Below, piece after piece: positions 16,579 through 25,219 of a stretch of 27,055 nucleotides of DNA (position 1 is the first letter of the stretch; every line of letters begins with the position of its first letter). The DNA is taken from assembly GCA_027012915.1 (NCBI GenBank), contig JALUYN010000644.1, positions 1 to 27,055 on the forward strand, written 5' to 3'. The position numbers and the translations under genes were made by a program. This DNA comes from Cellvibrionaceae bacterium. Its GTDB lineage: Bacteria; Pseudomonadota; Gammaproteobacteria; Pseudomonadales; Cellvibrionaceae. The notes under the pieces were generated by a model. It saw only the letters and a list, made by a program, of their open reading frames with translations. It was not told where the DNA came from and did not search any database.

Positions 16579-17472
16579 GTGGCTACACGTGTTGTAATTA
16601 CTGATGCCTATTCGTCCCTGGGGCAAGCTTTGCTGAAAGGCTTTGAGGCAACGCATTTTTCCATGTTGGTACCCAAGCCTGAGTCCCTCGATTGGTGCGA
16701 TTTGGAGGCGGTGCGTGAGTATCTGGACGATAATGCACCGGAGATCATTATCAATACTCTGGGATGGGCTGAATTCCCTTCGATCGAAAAGCAGGGGGTG
16801 ATTGTTCAGGTTGCGGAGGTTCTGGGGGTTGCTGCTCGAGATTTTCCTTGTTCTGTCATCCATCTTTCCAGTTTTCGCGTGTTTGGAGGGGAGAATAAGT
16901 CATCGTACGATGAGCAGGATCGACCATCGCCGCTGAGCAATTCTGGTCGTGCCTTTTGGAGTGCCGAGCGTTCTCTGGTATTGGAGCTTGAGCGGGTGAT
17001 CTGCCTGCGGGTGGGGTGGCTGCTTGATCTTCACTCTGACACAGTATTCAAGAGGGTTTTGGATGGCCTGATGGCCGAGGAGGCTCTTGCTGTCACTGAA
17101 TCTCGCACTGGTGCACCTCTCAATATGACGTCTGTTGCGAAGGTGGTGGTTTCTCTGGTGCAGCAAATTCTGTGCGGTGCGGAAAACTGGGGGGTGATTC
17201 ACTATGCGTCTGGGGATACCTGTTCAGTGGCGGAATTGGCTGAGGTTCTGGCAGCTCATCTGCGGGACGATCACGGAATATCAAAAAGCGAATGGTTGTA
17301 CTACGGTGATGACGAAATGCTGGAGGTTGGTATCTGGTCACAGGAGCCTGTGAGCGGAGTGCTGACGATGCGCCGTTGCCGGGACGACTTCGGTGTTCAG
17401 GCTAAGAGTTGGCGGCAGGGGTTGGGTGCTTTGGTTGCACAGTATCTTGAAGAGAGCCGCTTCGAAATATAA
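16579..17472 (+). CDS. RmlD-like (SDR family) protein, catalytic residues lost
   Basis: 297 residues from the GTG at 16579, which has GAGAG 4 bases upstream and starts at MATRVVITDA, where homologues begin. An in-frame GTG at 16558 would add seven residues. The fold resembles dTDP-4-dehydrorhamnose reductase: a first beta strand VVITDA, INTLGWAEF, HLSSFRVFGG (family STDYVFDG), DEQDRPSPL and LRVGWLL. Two hallmarks are missing. The dinucleotide loop GxxGxxG reads DAYSSLG. The catalytic YxxxK, aligned after PL, reads SGRAF, so Tyr is Ser122 and Lys is Phe126. Reductase activity is therefore unlikely. It may bind a sugar nucleotide or have a scaffold role. The frame is intact over its full length, so it looks maintained. 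Confidence 0.75.
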   Translation: MATRVVITDAYSSLGQALLKGFEATHFSMLVPKPESLDWCDLEAVREYLDDNAPEIIINTLGWAEFPSIEKQGVIVQVAEVLGVAARDFPCSVIHLSSFRVFGGENKSSYDEQDRPSPLSNSGRAFWSAERSLVLELERVICLRVGWLLDLHSDTVFKRVLDGLMAEEALAVTESRTGAPLNMTSVAKVVVSLVQQILCGAENWGVIHYASGDTCSVAELAEVLAAHLRDDHGISKSEWLYYGDDEMLEVGIWSQEPVSGVLTMRRCRDDFGVQAKSWRQGLGALVAQYLEESRFEI

Positions 17473-17494
17473 ATCTCTGGCTCAGATGGGCTAC

Positions 17495-17534
17495 AAAAAA
17501 GGGCATCAATCCGTGGGGAGTGATGCCCTTTTTT
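17495..17534. terminator. Bidirectional terminator between the RmlD-like gene and fabB
   Basis: AAAAAAGGGCATCA (17495-17508) and TGATGCCCTTTTTT (17521-17534) form a perfect 14-bp stem with a 12-base loop. It has an A-run on one side and a T-run on the other, between two convergent genes, so it can end both. Confidence 0.92.
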
Positions 17535-17555
17535 GTGGAGCTATTAGCTCAATGG

Positions 17556-18773
17556 TCAGTCTTGGTATCTGGCAAATACCAGGCTGGCGTTGGTGCCGCC
17601 AAAACCAAAGCTGTTGGACATAACTCGCTGAAGGTTGGCGTTGTCGCGACGCTCGGTGACGATGTTCATGTTGGCTGCTTGTTCGTCGAGTTCCTCAACG
17701 TTAGCGGAGGCACAAACAAAATCGTTTTCCATCATCAGCAGGCTGTAGATGGCTTCTTGGACGCCGGTGGCCCCCAGGGAGTGGCCAGTCAGTGATTTGG
17801 TTGAGCTGATCGCCGGGGTATTGTCGCCAAATACTTCGCGTACGGCGCCCAGTTCTGCAACGTCGCCCACTGGAGTGCTGGTGCCATGAGAGTTGATGTA
17901 GTCAATGTCTCCGTTAACGGTAGCCATGGCTTGGCGCATGCAGCGCGCTGCGCCTTCGCCGGATGGGGCAACCATGTCGTAGCCGTCGGAAGTGGCTCCG
18001 TAGCCAACGACTTCGGCGTAGATCTTGGCGCCGCGGGCTTTGGCGTGCTCCAGTTCTTCCAGTACCAGACAGCCGCCGCCACCGGCGATGACAAAGCCAT
18101 CACGATTGGCGTCATAGGCACGAGATGCTTTTTCGGGGGTGTCGTTGTACTTGGTGGACAGTGCGCCCATGGCATCGAACAGGGCTGTCATGGTCCAGTG
18201 CTCCTCTTCGCCGCCACCGGCGAAGACCACATCCTGCTTGCCCAGTTGAATCAGTTCCATGGCGTTGCCCACGCAGTGGGCGCTGGTGGCGCAGGCGGAG
18301 GAGATGCTGTAGTTGACGCCCTTGATCTTAAAGGGCGTGGCAAGGCATGCAGATGTGGTGCTGCCCATGGTTTGGGTGACGCGGTAAGGGCCAACACGTT
18401 TGATGCCCTTCTCGCGAAGAATGTCAGCAGATTCCACCAGATTCTTCGATGAGGCACCACCGGACCCCATGATAATACCGGTGCGCTCGTTGGAGACCTG
18501 TTCTTCGCTCAGGCCGCTGTCATCAATGGCCTGCTTCATGGAAATGTAAGCATAAGCCGCAGAATCGCCCATAAAGCGCAGTTGCTTGCGGTCAATGTGT
18601 TCTTTGAAGTCGATGTCGACACTGCCGGCCAGGTGGCTGCGGAAGCCTCGTTCTTTGTATTCTTCCTGAATCTTAATGCCGGAGCGGCCTTCTTTCAGGG
18701 AGGTAAGTACTGTGTCCTTATCATTGCCGATACAAGACACAATGCCCATGCCGGTGACTACAACGCGTTTCAT
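17556..18773 (-). CDS. fabB: 3-oxoacyl-ACP synthase I (KAS I)
   Basis: 405 residues from the ATG at 18773 (E. coli 406). A GTG three codons upstream is in frame, but homologues begin [10 protein letters not shown], and AGAGGT sits 7 bases before this ATG. The active site is the Cys-His-His triad: Cys161 in [10 protein letters not shown], His296 in [11 protein letters not shown] and His331 in [13 protein letters not shown]. It condenses malonyl-ACP with acyl-ACP and is needed to elongate the cis-unsaturated intermediates made by FabA. It lies 52 bases downstream of fabA in the same operon. Confidence 0.97.
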   Translation of the reverse strand: MKRVVVTGMGIVSCIGNDKDTVLTSLKEGRSGIKIQEEYKERGFRSHLAGSVDIDFKEHIDRKQLRFMGDSAAYAYISMKQAIDDSGLSEEQVSNERTGIIMGSGGASSKNLVESADILREKGIKRVGPYRVTQTMGSTTSACLATPFKIKGVNYSISSACATSAHCVGNAMELIQLGKQDVVFAGGGEEEHWTMTALFDAMGALSTKYNDTPEKASRAYDANRDGFVIAGGGGCLVLEELEHAKARGAKIYAEVVGYGATSDGYDMVAPSGEGAARCMRQAMATVNGDIDYINSHGTSTPVGDVAELGAVREVFGDNTPAISSTKSLTGHSLGATGVQEAIYSLLMMENDFVCASANVEELDEQAANMNIVTERRDNANLQRVMSNSFGFGGTNASLVFARYQD

Positions 18774-18825
18774 ATATAACACCTCTGGTGTGACTGGTGG
18801 CCGATTTGAGTGCCGGCCGGAATTC

Positions 18826-19359
18826 TTAAAAGCTGTCGGTATTCTGGAACAAGCCTACACGCAGATCTTTGGCGAAGTAGATTTCGCGACCGTCTACTGA
18901 GACCTTGCCGTCCGCTATACCCATTACCAGTTTGCGCTCGATTACGCGCTTGAGGTTGATATGGTAGGTGACTTTCTTGGCGGTTGGCAGAATTTGTCCG
19001 GTGAATTTGACTTCGCCGGAGCCCAGCGCGCGTCCGCGGCCTTCGTTACCTTTCCAAGCCAGGTAGAAGCCTACCAGTTGCCACATGGCATCCAGGCCTA
19101 GACAGCCGGGCATTACCGGGTCGCCGGGGAAGTGGCAGTCAAAGAACCAGAGATCGGGAGTGATATCCAGTTCGGCGATGATTTCGCCTTTGCCGTACTC
19201 GCCGCCCTCACTGCTGATGTGCTTGATGCGGTCCAGCATCAGCATATTGGGGATGGGAAGCTGCGCGTTGCCCTCACCAAACATGCGTCCGTGGCCACAA
19301 TCGAGTAGTTCGTCACGATTGTAAGAGTTCTTGCGGTTCGAAAGGTCCATTGTGCTCAT
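18826..19359 (-). CDS. fabA: 3-hydroxydecanoyl-ACP dehydratase/isomerase
   Basis: 177 residues (E. coli 172). The hot-dog fold motifs are clear: [27 protein letters not shown] with catalytic His76, [20 protein letters not shown] with Asp90, and [20 protein letters not shown]. It dehydrates 3-hydroxydecanoyl-ACP and isomerises trans-2- to cis-3-decenoyl-ACP, the branch point of anaerobic unsaturated fatty acid synthesis. The start at 19359 has a poor Shine-Dalgarno; a second ATG three codons later is possible. It is first in the fabA-fabB operon. Confidence 0.97.
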   Translation of the reverse strand: MSTMDLSNRKNSYNRDELLDCGHGRMFGEGNAQLPIPNMLMLDRIKHISSEGGEYGKGEIIAELDITPDLWFFDCHFPGDPVMPGCLGLDAMWQLVGFYLAWKGNEGRGRALGSGEVKFTGQILPTAKKVTYHINLKRVIERKLVMGIADGKVSVDGREIYFAKDLRVGLFQNTDSF

Positions 19360-19433
19360 ATAAATCAGGGCTCGGCTTGTGGTTTCTTAAGAGGTGCGGA
19401 CCGCCGGCTGACCCGGTGGTCGCAAAGTCCCGT

Positions 19434-19461
19434 ATTCTACCTGCTGAATAAGTCATGTCTA
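19434..19461 (-). promoter_or_regulatory. Probable promoter of fabA-fabB with overlapping palindrome
   Basis: On the minus strand TAGACA (19461-19456), a 16-base spacer and TAGAAT (19439-19434). Transcription would start near 19427, leaving a leader of about 67 bases. The perfect palindrome GTCTAGAC (19457-19464) covers the -35 box and could be part of an operator. It does not match the E. coli FabR palindrome as I know it. Confidence 0.5.
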
Positions 19462-19677
19462 GACTGGCAGGTCACGGAAGTGCTGGTTGTTAGACCAATT
19501 TACAGTGACTTGAAGACAAATCAATATTTGGCCAGATATTTGCTGGTCATAGGAGGTACTCCCAATTTGGGGTTTCGCCGACTATAGAGACTGTAACAAT
19601 TATGCGATAGGCTGCGTTGCGCAATACTAAGCAGTCGCTATTTGTGATCTCTGCACTTAAGGATAGGAGTCCTTTCA
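19462..19677. other. Rest of the fabA-galU divergent region
   Basis: No gene is supported here. It holds two related ATATTTG stretches (around 19524-19545), a short CCCAATTTGGG repeat (19561 area), and the galU ribosome binding site AGGAG at 19665-19669. A weak galU promoter could be TTGCGC (19617-19622), 16 bases, TATTTG (19639-19644). Confidence 0.3.
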
Positions 19678-20505
19678 ATGAAGAAATGTTTGTTCCCCGT
19701 CGCCGGATACGGCACCCGTTTTTTACCGGCAACCAAGGCAATGCCTAAGGAAATGCTGCCAATCGTCAACAAGCCGTTGGTTCAGTATGGCGTTGAAGAG
19801 GCCATTGAAGCGGGGATGACCGATATCGGTATGGTGACTGGGCGAGGCAAGCGAGCAATTGCCGATCATTTCGATGTCAGCTATGAGCTGGAGCATCAGA
19901 TTGCAGGTAGTGACAAAGAGCAGTATCTCGAGAGCATTCGCAATGTCATGGAAAAAGCCTCGTTTTCGTTTACTCGTCAGGTGGAGATGAAAGGCTTGGG
20001 GGACGCGATTCTGAATGGTCGTCGACTGATTGGTGACGAAGCGTTTGGGGTCGTACTGTCCGATGATTTGTGCCTGACAGAGCCAGGTGTGGATGGCGTG
20101 ATGGCGCAGATGGCTCAGCTATATAAACAGTTTCGCTGCAGTATTGTGGCTATTCAGGAGGTGCCAGAGCATTTGATTCACAAGTTCGGTGTGATTCAGG
20201 GCGAGAAGATGAAAGATGGCCTGTATCAGGTGACGGATATGGTGGAAAAGCCCAGCAAGGAAGAGGCCCCAAGTAACTTGGCTATTATTGGCCGTTACAT
20301 TCTGACGCCGGATATTTTTGAGATTATTGAGAATACCCCGCCGGGTAAAAACGGCGAAGTGCAGCTGACCGATGCCTTGCTGACGCAGGCGAAGAAGGGC
20401 TGTGTACTGGCTTATAAATTCAAGGGGCAGCGCTTCGATTGTGGTAGTGTGGAGGGCTTTGTTGAAGCTACTAACCACGTTTATGAAAACATCTATAAAG
20501 CGTAA
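19678..20505 (+). CDS. galU: UTP--glucose-1-phosphate uridylyltransferase
   Basis: 275 residues, typical of bacterial GalU. It starts MKKCLFPVAGYGTRFLPATK with the nucleotide-binding loop, then AMPKEMLPIVNKPLVQYGVE. VLSDDLCL, DMVEKPSKEEAPSNLAI and KGQRFDCGSVEGFVEA are further GalU signatures. It makes UDP-glucose from UTP and glucose-1-phosphate in the cytoplasm, for glycans and other UDP-sugars. The ATG has AGGAG 8 bases upstream. cpsG starts 13 bases after its stop, so the two form an operon. Confidence 0.97.
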   Translation: MKKCLFPVAGYGTRFLPATKAMPKEMLPIVNKPLVQYGVEEAIEAGMTDIGMVTGRGKRAIADHFDVSYELEHQIAGSDKEQYLESIRNVMEKASFSFTRQVEMKGLGDAILNGRRLIGDEAFGVVLSDDLCLTEPGVDGVMAQMAQLYKQFRCSIVAIQEVPEHLIHKFGVIQGEKMKDGLYQVTDMVEKPSKEEAPSNLAIIGRYILTPDIFEIIENTPPGKNGEVQLTDALLTQAKKGCVLAYKFKGQRFDCGSVEGFVEATNHVYENIYKA

Positions 20506-20518
20506 CTGAGGGGTTGAG

Positions 20519-21871
20519 ATGACGACGCTGACTTGTTTTAAGGCCTATGATATTCGCGGACGCATGCCCGATGAGTTGAACCCTGAAATAGCCTATCGTA
20601 TCGGTTGCGCCTACGCCCAATTCCTTAAGCCGGAGCGGGTCGTAGTTGGGCACGATATTCGCCTCAGTAGCCCCGAATTGACTGAAGCTCTGGCAGAAGG
20701 GCTAACAGATTCTGGCGTGAATGTGATTCATATTGGTGCGTGCGGTACTGAAGAAGTCTATTTTGCGACATTTCATCTTAAGGTGGATGGCGGAATTTGT
20801 GTTACTGCGAGTCACAATCCCAAAGACTACAACGGTATGAAGCTCGTACGTGAGGGTTCGAGGCCTATCAGTGGTGATACCGGACTCAATGACATTCGCC
20901 GCCTGGCGGAGCAGAACGATTTTGCCAAAGCGCCTGTAAAGGGTGAGTTGCTGCGCCAGGATACCCGTGATGCCTATGTGCAGCATTTGTTGGGGTATGT
21001 GGATGCGCCTTTGCTGAAGCCGTTGAAGGTTGTTGTTAACCCGGGCAATGGCGGTGCTGGCCTAGCGTTGGATGCGATTGAGTCTCTGTTGCCCTTTGAG
21101 TTTATCAAAGTGCACTATGATCCCGACGGGAACTTTCCCCACGGAGTGCCCAATCCTCTGCTGGAAGAGAATAGAGGTGCCACGGCGGCGGCAGTTCGTG
21201 AGCACGGCGCCGATTTAGGGTTGGCCTGGGATGGCGATTTTGATCGCTGCTTTTTCTTTGATGCCGATGGGCGTTTTCTCGAAGGGTATTATCTGGTTGG
21301 GTTGCTGGCCGAAGTGTTCCTGCTCAAGCAACCTGGCGGCAAGGTGGTTCACGATCCTCGACTGGTGTGGAATACACAGGCCATTGTTGAGAGTCACGGG
21401 GGTGAGCCTATCCAGAGTAAGACCGGCCACGCCTTCATTAAGGAGCGCATGCGAGCCGAGGATGCTGTCTATGGCGGGGAGATGAGTGCTCATCACTATT
21501 TCAGAGATTTTGCCTACTGCGATAGCGGTATGATTCCTTGGTTGTTGGTGACTGAGTTGATGTCTCGCACGGGTAAAACGCTGGCGGAGCTGGTGGATGA
21601 TTGTATTGAGCAATTTCCTTGCAGCGGCGAGATTAATCGCAAGATCGCCGATCCTCCCGCCGCTATTGAGGCTGTTAAACAGCGTTATTTGGCGCAGGCA
21701 CAGGACGTGGACTACACCGATGGCCTAAGCATGGATTTTGGTCAGTGGCGTTTTAATCTGCGGATGTCCAATACTGAACCGGTAGTGCGTTTGAATGTGG
21801 AAAGTCGCGGTGACTCAGAGTTGATGCAACGTCAAACTCAGGAGTTGTTGCAGCTGTTGGATAGTCAGTAG
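20519..21871 (+). CDS. manB: Phosphomannomutase (CpsG/ManB family)
   Basis: 450 residues. It is closer to E. coli CpsG (456) than to Pseudomonas AlgC as I recall them: [54 protein letters not shown] and [20 protein letters not shown]. The phosphoserine loop is [12 protein letters not shown] (Ser98). The metal site is DGDFDRC and the phosphate loop near the C-terminus is [14 protein letters not shown]. It interconverts mannose-6-phosphate and mannose-1-phosphate, feeding ManC (6177-7580). Some relatives also act on glucose phosphates. GAGGGG lies 5 bases before the ATG. It is directly downstream of galU. Confidence 0.93.
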   Translation: MTTLTCFKAYDIRGRMPDELNPEIAYRIGCAYAQFLKPERVVVGHDIRLSSPELTEALAEGLTDSGVNVIHIGACGTEEVYFATFHLKVDGGICVTASHNPKDYNGMKLVREGSRPISGDTGLNDIRRLAEQNDFAKAPVKGELLRQDTRDAYVQHLLGYVDAPLLKPLKVVVNPGNGGAGLALDAIESLLPFEFIKVHYDPDGNFPHGVPNPLLEENRGATAAAVREHGADLGLAWDGDFDRCFFFDADGRFLEGYYLVGLLAEVFLLKQPGGKVVHDPRLVWNTQAIVESHGGEPIQSKTGHAFIKERMRAEDAVYGGEMSAHHYFRDFAYCDSGMIPWLLVTELMSRTGKTLAELVDDCIEQFPCSGEINRKIADPPAAIEAVKQRYLAQAQDVDYTDGLSMDFGQWRFNLRMSNTEPVVRLNVESRGDSELMQRQTQELLQLLDSQ

Positions 21872-21877
21872 CTTCAA

Positions 21878-21921
21878 GGGGCGGTTTGCACGGCAGTATC
21901 TGCTCTTGGCTGTTCCGCCCC
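21878..21921. repeat. Nested inverted repeat between manB and pgi
   Basis: GGGGCGG (21878-21884) and CCGCCCC (21915-21921) are perfect arms around 30 bases that hold a smaller GCAG/CTGC stem. It sits between two convergent genes where a terminator is expected. It lacks a T-run on either strand, so its role is unsure. Confidence 0.5.
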
Positions 21922-21939
21922 GAGTTCCTTGCGGGTTAT

Positions 21940-23592
21940 TTAGAGTTCAAGCTTTGCTTGCTTGCGGATTCTGCGAGCAAGCAAAGCGGTAGAGTTGTCC
22001 CAGTTGTTGGGCAGCTCTCCAGTCTTCAGGGCCTGATAGGCCTTGCTTCCAAGTTGTTTGCCCAGCTCCACCCCCCATTGGTCAAAGGCGTTGATGCCTA
22101 GTAGTACGCTCAGGGTGAATACTTTGTGTTCGTAGAGCGCGGTAAGGGCACCCAGAGTCTTTGGGGTCAGCTGTTCTATCAACAAGGTATTGCTGGGTCT
22201 GTTGCCTTCGATAACCTTGTGTGGAGCAATGCTTGCAGCCTGTTCGGGTGTGTGTCCCGATGCAATGAGCTCCTGTTGCGCCTGCTGCTCACTTTTACCG
22301 GTCAATAGCGCCTGTGCCTGGCTTAGGCACGAAGCCAGCAAATGCGTGTGCTGGTTGTTGCGGTCGCAGTAGGGGCGGCTGAAGGCAATAAAGTCTACAG
22401 GGATTGTTTGGGTGCCCTGCAGTAGCAGTTGGTGAAAGGAATGTTGGCCATTGCATTCCTCGGTGCCCCATATGACCAATCCTGTCTGTTGCGAGATGTT
22501 GTCGCCGGATCGGCTAACGGACTTGCCGAGGCTCTCCATGTCCATCTGCTGCAAGAACATGGGGAAGCTCTTGAGGCTGTGACTGTAAGGCAGAATTGCC
22601 TGGTTGGAGCAAGACCAGTGCTGGCTGTACCAGTAAGTGATCAAGGCCAGTAACACCGGAAGGTTTTGATCGAAGCTGGTGCTGGTGAAGTGTTGATCCA
22701 TTTGCTCGGCGCCTTCGAGCAGCTGCGTGAAGTTATCCCAGCCTATCTGTATCGCGATGGGCAGGCCTATTGCCGACCAGAGTGAGTAGCGTCCGCCCAC
22801 CCAGTCCCACATGGGGAATATATTCTCTTCGGCGATTCCAAATGCTACGGCTTTTTCTATGTTGCTGCTTACTGCCACAAAATGGTGCGGAAGTTTGCCC
22901 ATGGGGCAGCCATTTTGAAGCAGCCATTTGCGCGCTGATTCGGCGTTGGAGAGGGTCTCCAAGGTGGTAAATGACTTGGAGGCTACTATAAAAAGGGTGG
23001 TTTCTGCTGGCAGGTCCTTGAGGGTATTGAGAATTTCACTGGGGTCTAGATTTGCGACAAAGCGCACCTCAATCGAAGAGGCGCGGTAGTCTTCCAACGC
23101 TTCGCAAACCATGCGTGGTCCAAGGTCCGAGCCGCCTATGCCGATGTTGACTACATGGGTTATGGCTTTGCCCGTATGGCCTGTCCAGCGTTGTTGATGC
23201 AGTTGTTCTACCAATTGAGCCATCTGCGCTTGGCATTGTTGGATTTGTTGCTGGTAGGAGCGAAGCAGGGGTTTTGTGGGGGTGGATCTACTTCGCAACA
23301 GAGTATGCAGTGCGGGCCTGTCTTCGGTGTTGTTGATGTGCTCGCCATTGACGAGTTGCCCGATGGCCTCTTTGAGTCCGGCAGTTTCCGCGAGCTCGCA
23401 GAGCAGTTGGCGGGTGGTCTCAGTGATATGTGACTTAGAATAGTCCAGAAAGAGCTCGCCACACTCGGCGTGAAATCGTTCAGCGCGCTGGCCGTCGTTG
23501 TGAAACAGGCTCTGTAGGGTTTCAGTCCATTGGTGTTTGTGGTCGGCCAGGCGTTGCCTGGCCGGGGCGGTCACTGCGCAATCCTGCGTCAT
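21940..23592 (-). CDS. pgi: Glucose-6-phosphate isomerase
   Basis: 550 residues (E. coli 549). Family signatures are intact: VNIGIGGSDLGPRMV, ASKSFTTLETLSNAE, the GGRYSLWSAIGLP substrate loop, QQMDMESLGKS with catalytic Glu353, NGQHSFHQ with His384, and GVELGKQLG with Lys512. It interconverts glucose-6-phosphate and fructose-6-phosphate in the cytoplasm. The ATG has ACGAGG upstream. It starts 28 bases after the ispB stop and is probably co-transcribed with it. It is convergent with manB. Confidence 0.98.
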   Translation of the reverse strand: MTQDCAVTAPARQRLADHKHQWTETLQSLFHNDGQRAERFHAECGELFLDYSKSHITETTRQLLCELAETAGLKEAIGQLVNGEHINNTEDRPALHTLLRSRSTPTKPLLRSYQQQIQQCQAQMAQLVEQLHQQRWTGHTGKAITHVVNIGIGGSDLGPRMVCEALEDYRASSIEVRFVANLDPSEILNTLKDLPAETTLFIVASKSFTTLETLSNAESARKWLLQNGCPMGKLPHHFVAVSSNIEKAVAFGIAEENIFPMWDWVGGRYSLWSAIGLPIAIQIGWDNFTQLLEGAEQMDQHFTSTSFDQNLPVLLALITYWYSQHWSCSNQAILPYSHSLKSFPMFLQQMDMESLGKSVSRSGDNISQQTGLVIWGTEECNGQHSFHQLLLQGTQTIPVDFIAFSRPYCDRNNQHTHLLASCLSQAQALLTGKSEQQAQQELIASGHTPEQAASIAPHKVIEGNRPSNTLLIEQLTPKTLGALTALYEHKVFTLSVLLGINAFDQWGVELGKQLGSKAYQALKTGELPNNWDNSTALLARRIRKQAKLEL

Positions 23593-23620
23593 TCATTGGC
23601 CTCGTAGTGTTTGGCGGTCC

Positions 23621-24583
23621 TCAGTGATCCCTGCCGACGGAAAACTTTGCCAGTTGCTCCATTGCTGTTCGGTAAGGGGTGTCTTCAAGCAGTTGCAGTT
23701 GGTCTATGGCCTTCTGGGCGTGTTCATTGGCGCACTTCAGAGTGTATTCCAGTGCGCCCGTCTGCTTGACGATAGTAACAACTGCATCAAGCATGCCAAT
23801 GTCGCCTTCGCGAATGGCTTGCGCGATTGTCTCGGCTTCTTTTTCTGTGCCCTGTGCCATAGCGTGGATCAGTGGCAGGGTGGGTTTGCCTTCGGCCAGG
23901 TCGTCGCCGACGTTTTTGCCCAGTGTCTCAGGGTCGCCTTCGTAATCCAGGGCGTCGTCAATCAGTTGGAATGCTAAACCAAGATGATAACCAAATTGTT
24001 TCAATGCCTGGCGCTGCGCATCGCTGGCGCCTCCCAGAATTGCGGCTGTATCGCATGCGGCTTCGAAAAGTGCTCCGGTTTTCTTGTAGATTACTTCCAG
24101 GTAGTTGGCTTCGCTGACGCTGGGGTCTTTGGCGTTGACCAGTTGCTGTACTTCACCTTCAGAGATGGTGTTGGTGGTGTCGGACAAAACTCTCATGATT
24201 TCCATATCGCCAATGGCAACCATAATTTGAAAGGCGCGGGAATACAGAAAATCACCCACCAGAACACTCGGGGCGTTGCCCCATTTTGCGTTGGCGGTTA
24301 AACGACCGCGGCGCATGTTGGAAATGTCTACGACATCGTCGTGCAGCAGGGTGGCGGTATGGATAAACTCAATAATGGCGGCCAGTTGCAGGTGCTGTCT
24401 GCCCTGATACTGCAAGGCGTTGGCGCTGAGTAGTACCAACAGTGGTCGCAGACGTTTGCCTCCGGCTTCCACCAGGTAGTGGCCGATGTTCTCCACCAAA
24501 TCTACGTTGGATTCCAGTTGTTCGATGATCAGTTGATTGACGGCTTCAAAATCGTCGGCGACGGCTTGGTGAAAAGGCAGCAT
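23621..24583 (-). CDS. ispB: Polyprenyl diphosphate synthase (octaprenyl type)
   Basis: 320 residues. A trans-isoprenyl diphosphate synthase with both aspartate-rich motifs: LLHDDVVD (Asp82, Asp83, Asp86) and LIDDALD (Asp209, Asp210, Asp213). GGKRLRPLLVLLSA, KTGALFEAACDTAA and GKPTLPLIHAM are also conserved. It makes the ubiquinone side chain; the exact chain length (C40 or C45) cannot be read from the motifs. Divergence from rplU-rpmA-obgE is the usual gammaproteobacterial arrangement. The Shine-Dalgarno is weak; the ATG fits homologue length. Confidence 0.95.
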   Translation of the reverse strand: MLPFHQAVADDFEAVNQLIIEQLESNVDLVENIGHYLVEAGGKRLRPLLVLLSANALQYQGRQHLQLAAIIEFIHTATLLHDDVVDISNMRRGRLTANAKWGNAPSVLVGDFLYSRAFQIMVAIGDMEIMRVLSDTTNTISEGEVQQLVNAKDPSVSEANYLEVIYKKTGALFEAACDTAAILGGASDAQRQALKQFGYHLGLAFQLIDDALDYEGDPETLGKNVGDDLAEGKPTLPLIHAMAQGTEKEAETIAQAIREGDIGMLDAVVTIVKQTGALEYTLKCANEHAQKAIDQLQLLEDTPYRTAMEQLAKFSVGRDH

Positions 24584-24652
24584 AAATAGGGCTTCTTGAC
24601 GGAATATTGGATTGGTGCGAAGGGCTTTTTGTAGCCTCTAAATAAAGGCGTG

Positions 24653-24681
24653 ATGCTATGGGGCGTCGACAGGGGTGTCAA
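24653..24681 (-). promoter_or_regulatory. Probable promoter of ispB-pgi
   Basis: On the minus strand a consensus TTGACA (24681-24676), a 17-base spacer and TAGCAT (24658-24653). Transcription would start near 24646, about 63 bases before the ispB ATG. Confidence 0.6.
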
Positions 24682-24751
24682 GAAAACTCGAGCCGCTCTG
24701 CGGCTGTGCTGCTATTGCTTGGCTGCTCTGGGGTTTTAGCGGTTTTTGGGC

Positions 24752-24780
24752 TTGCGAATTGACGGTGGTTGCCGTAGAAT
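24752..24780 (+). promoter_or_regulatory. Probable promoter of rplU-rpmA and leader
   Basis: TTGCGA (24752-24757), 17 bases, TAGAAT (24775-24780). Transcription would start near 24787, leaving a leader of about 104 bases before rplU. Between this and the ispB promoter there is only a short AGCCGC/GCGGCT hairpin (24691-24705). Nothing else is seen in the 307-base gap. Confidence 0.55.
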
Positions 24781-24890
24781 TGCCGCCCCTGATTCGTAGG
24801 GTCGGGTAAATACGACGCAAGCCCAAGCAAAATGTAGGAAGGCTCACTGACTACTGCTTCGTGTCGTCCAATACTGAGATTGGAGCATTT

Positions 24891-25202
24891 ATGTACGCAG
24901 TATTTGTAAGCGGTGGTAAGCAGCATCGCGTAGTAGAGGGTGAAACCCTCAAGTTGGAAAAAATTGAAGTGGCTACTGGCGAGTCTATCGATTTCGATCA
25001 GGTTTTGTTGGTAGCTAACGGTGATGACATCAAAATCGGTGCGCCGGTTGTTGATGGTGCTAAAGTGACTGCTGAAGTTGTTAGTCATGGTCGCGGCGAG
25101 AAAGTGAAAATTATCAAGTTCCGTCGTCGTAAGCACTCTATGAAGCGTCAAGGTCATCGTCAGTGGTATACCGAAGTTAAGATCACTGGTATCAAAGGTT
25201 AA
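24891..25202 (+). CDS. rplU: 50S ribosomal protein L21 (bL21)
   Basis: 103 residues from the ATG at 24891, the E. coli length. An in-frame extension ten codons upstream is rejected because homologues start [14 protein letters not shown] and TTGGAG lies 6 bases before this ATG. The basic [15 protein letters not shown] stretch and [14 protein letters not shown] are conserved. L21 binds 23S rRNA on the solvent side of the large subunit. rpmA follows after 17 bases. Confidence 0.98.
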   Translation: MYAVFVSGGKQHRVVEGETLKLEKIEVATGESIDFDQVLLVANGDDIKIGAPVVDGAKVTAEVVSHGRGEKVKIIKFRRRKHSMKRQGHRQWYTEVKITGIKG

Positions 25203-25219
25203 TTTGAGGAGTTTGAACA

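Noticed and set aside
17886..18452. A 188-codon plus-strand frame opposite fabB
   Set aside because: It is antisense to the active-site region of fabB, and its Gly/Ala/Val-rich content is a by-product of fabB codon use.
24759..24780. TTGACG with TAGAAT as the rplU promoter
   Set aside because: The spacer would be only 10 bases; TTGCGA at 24752-24757 gives 17 bases and was preferred.
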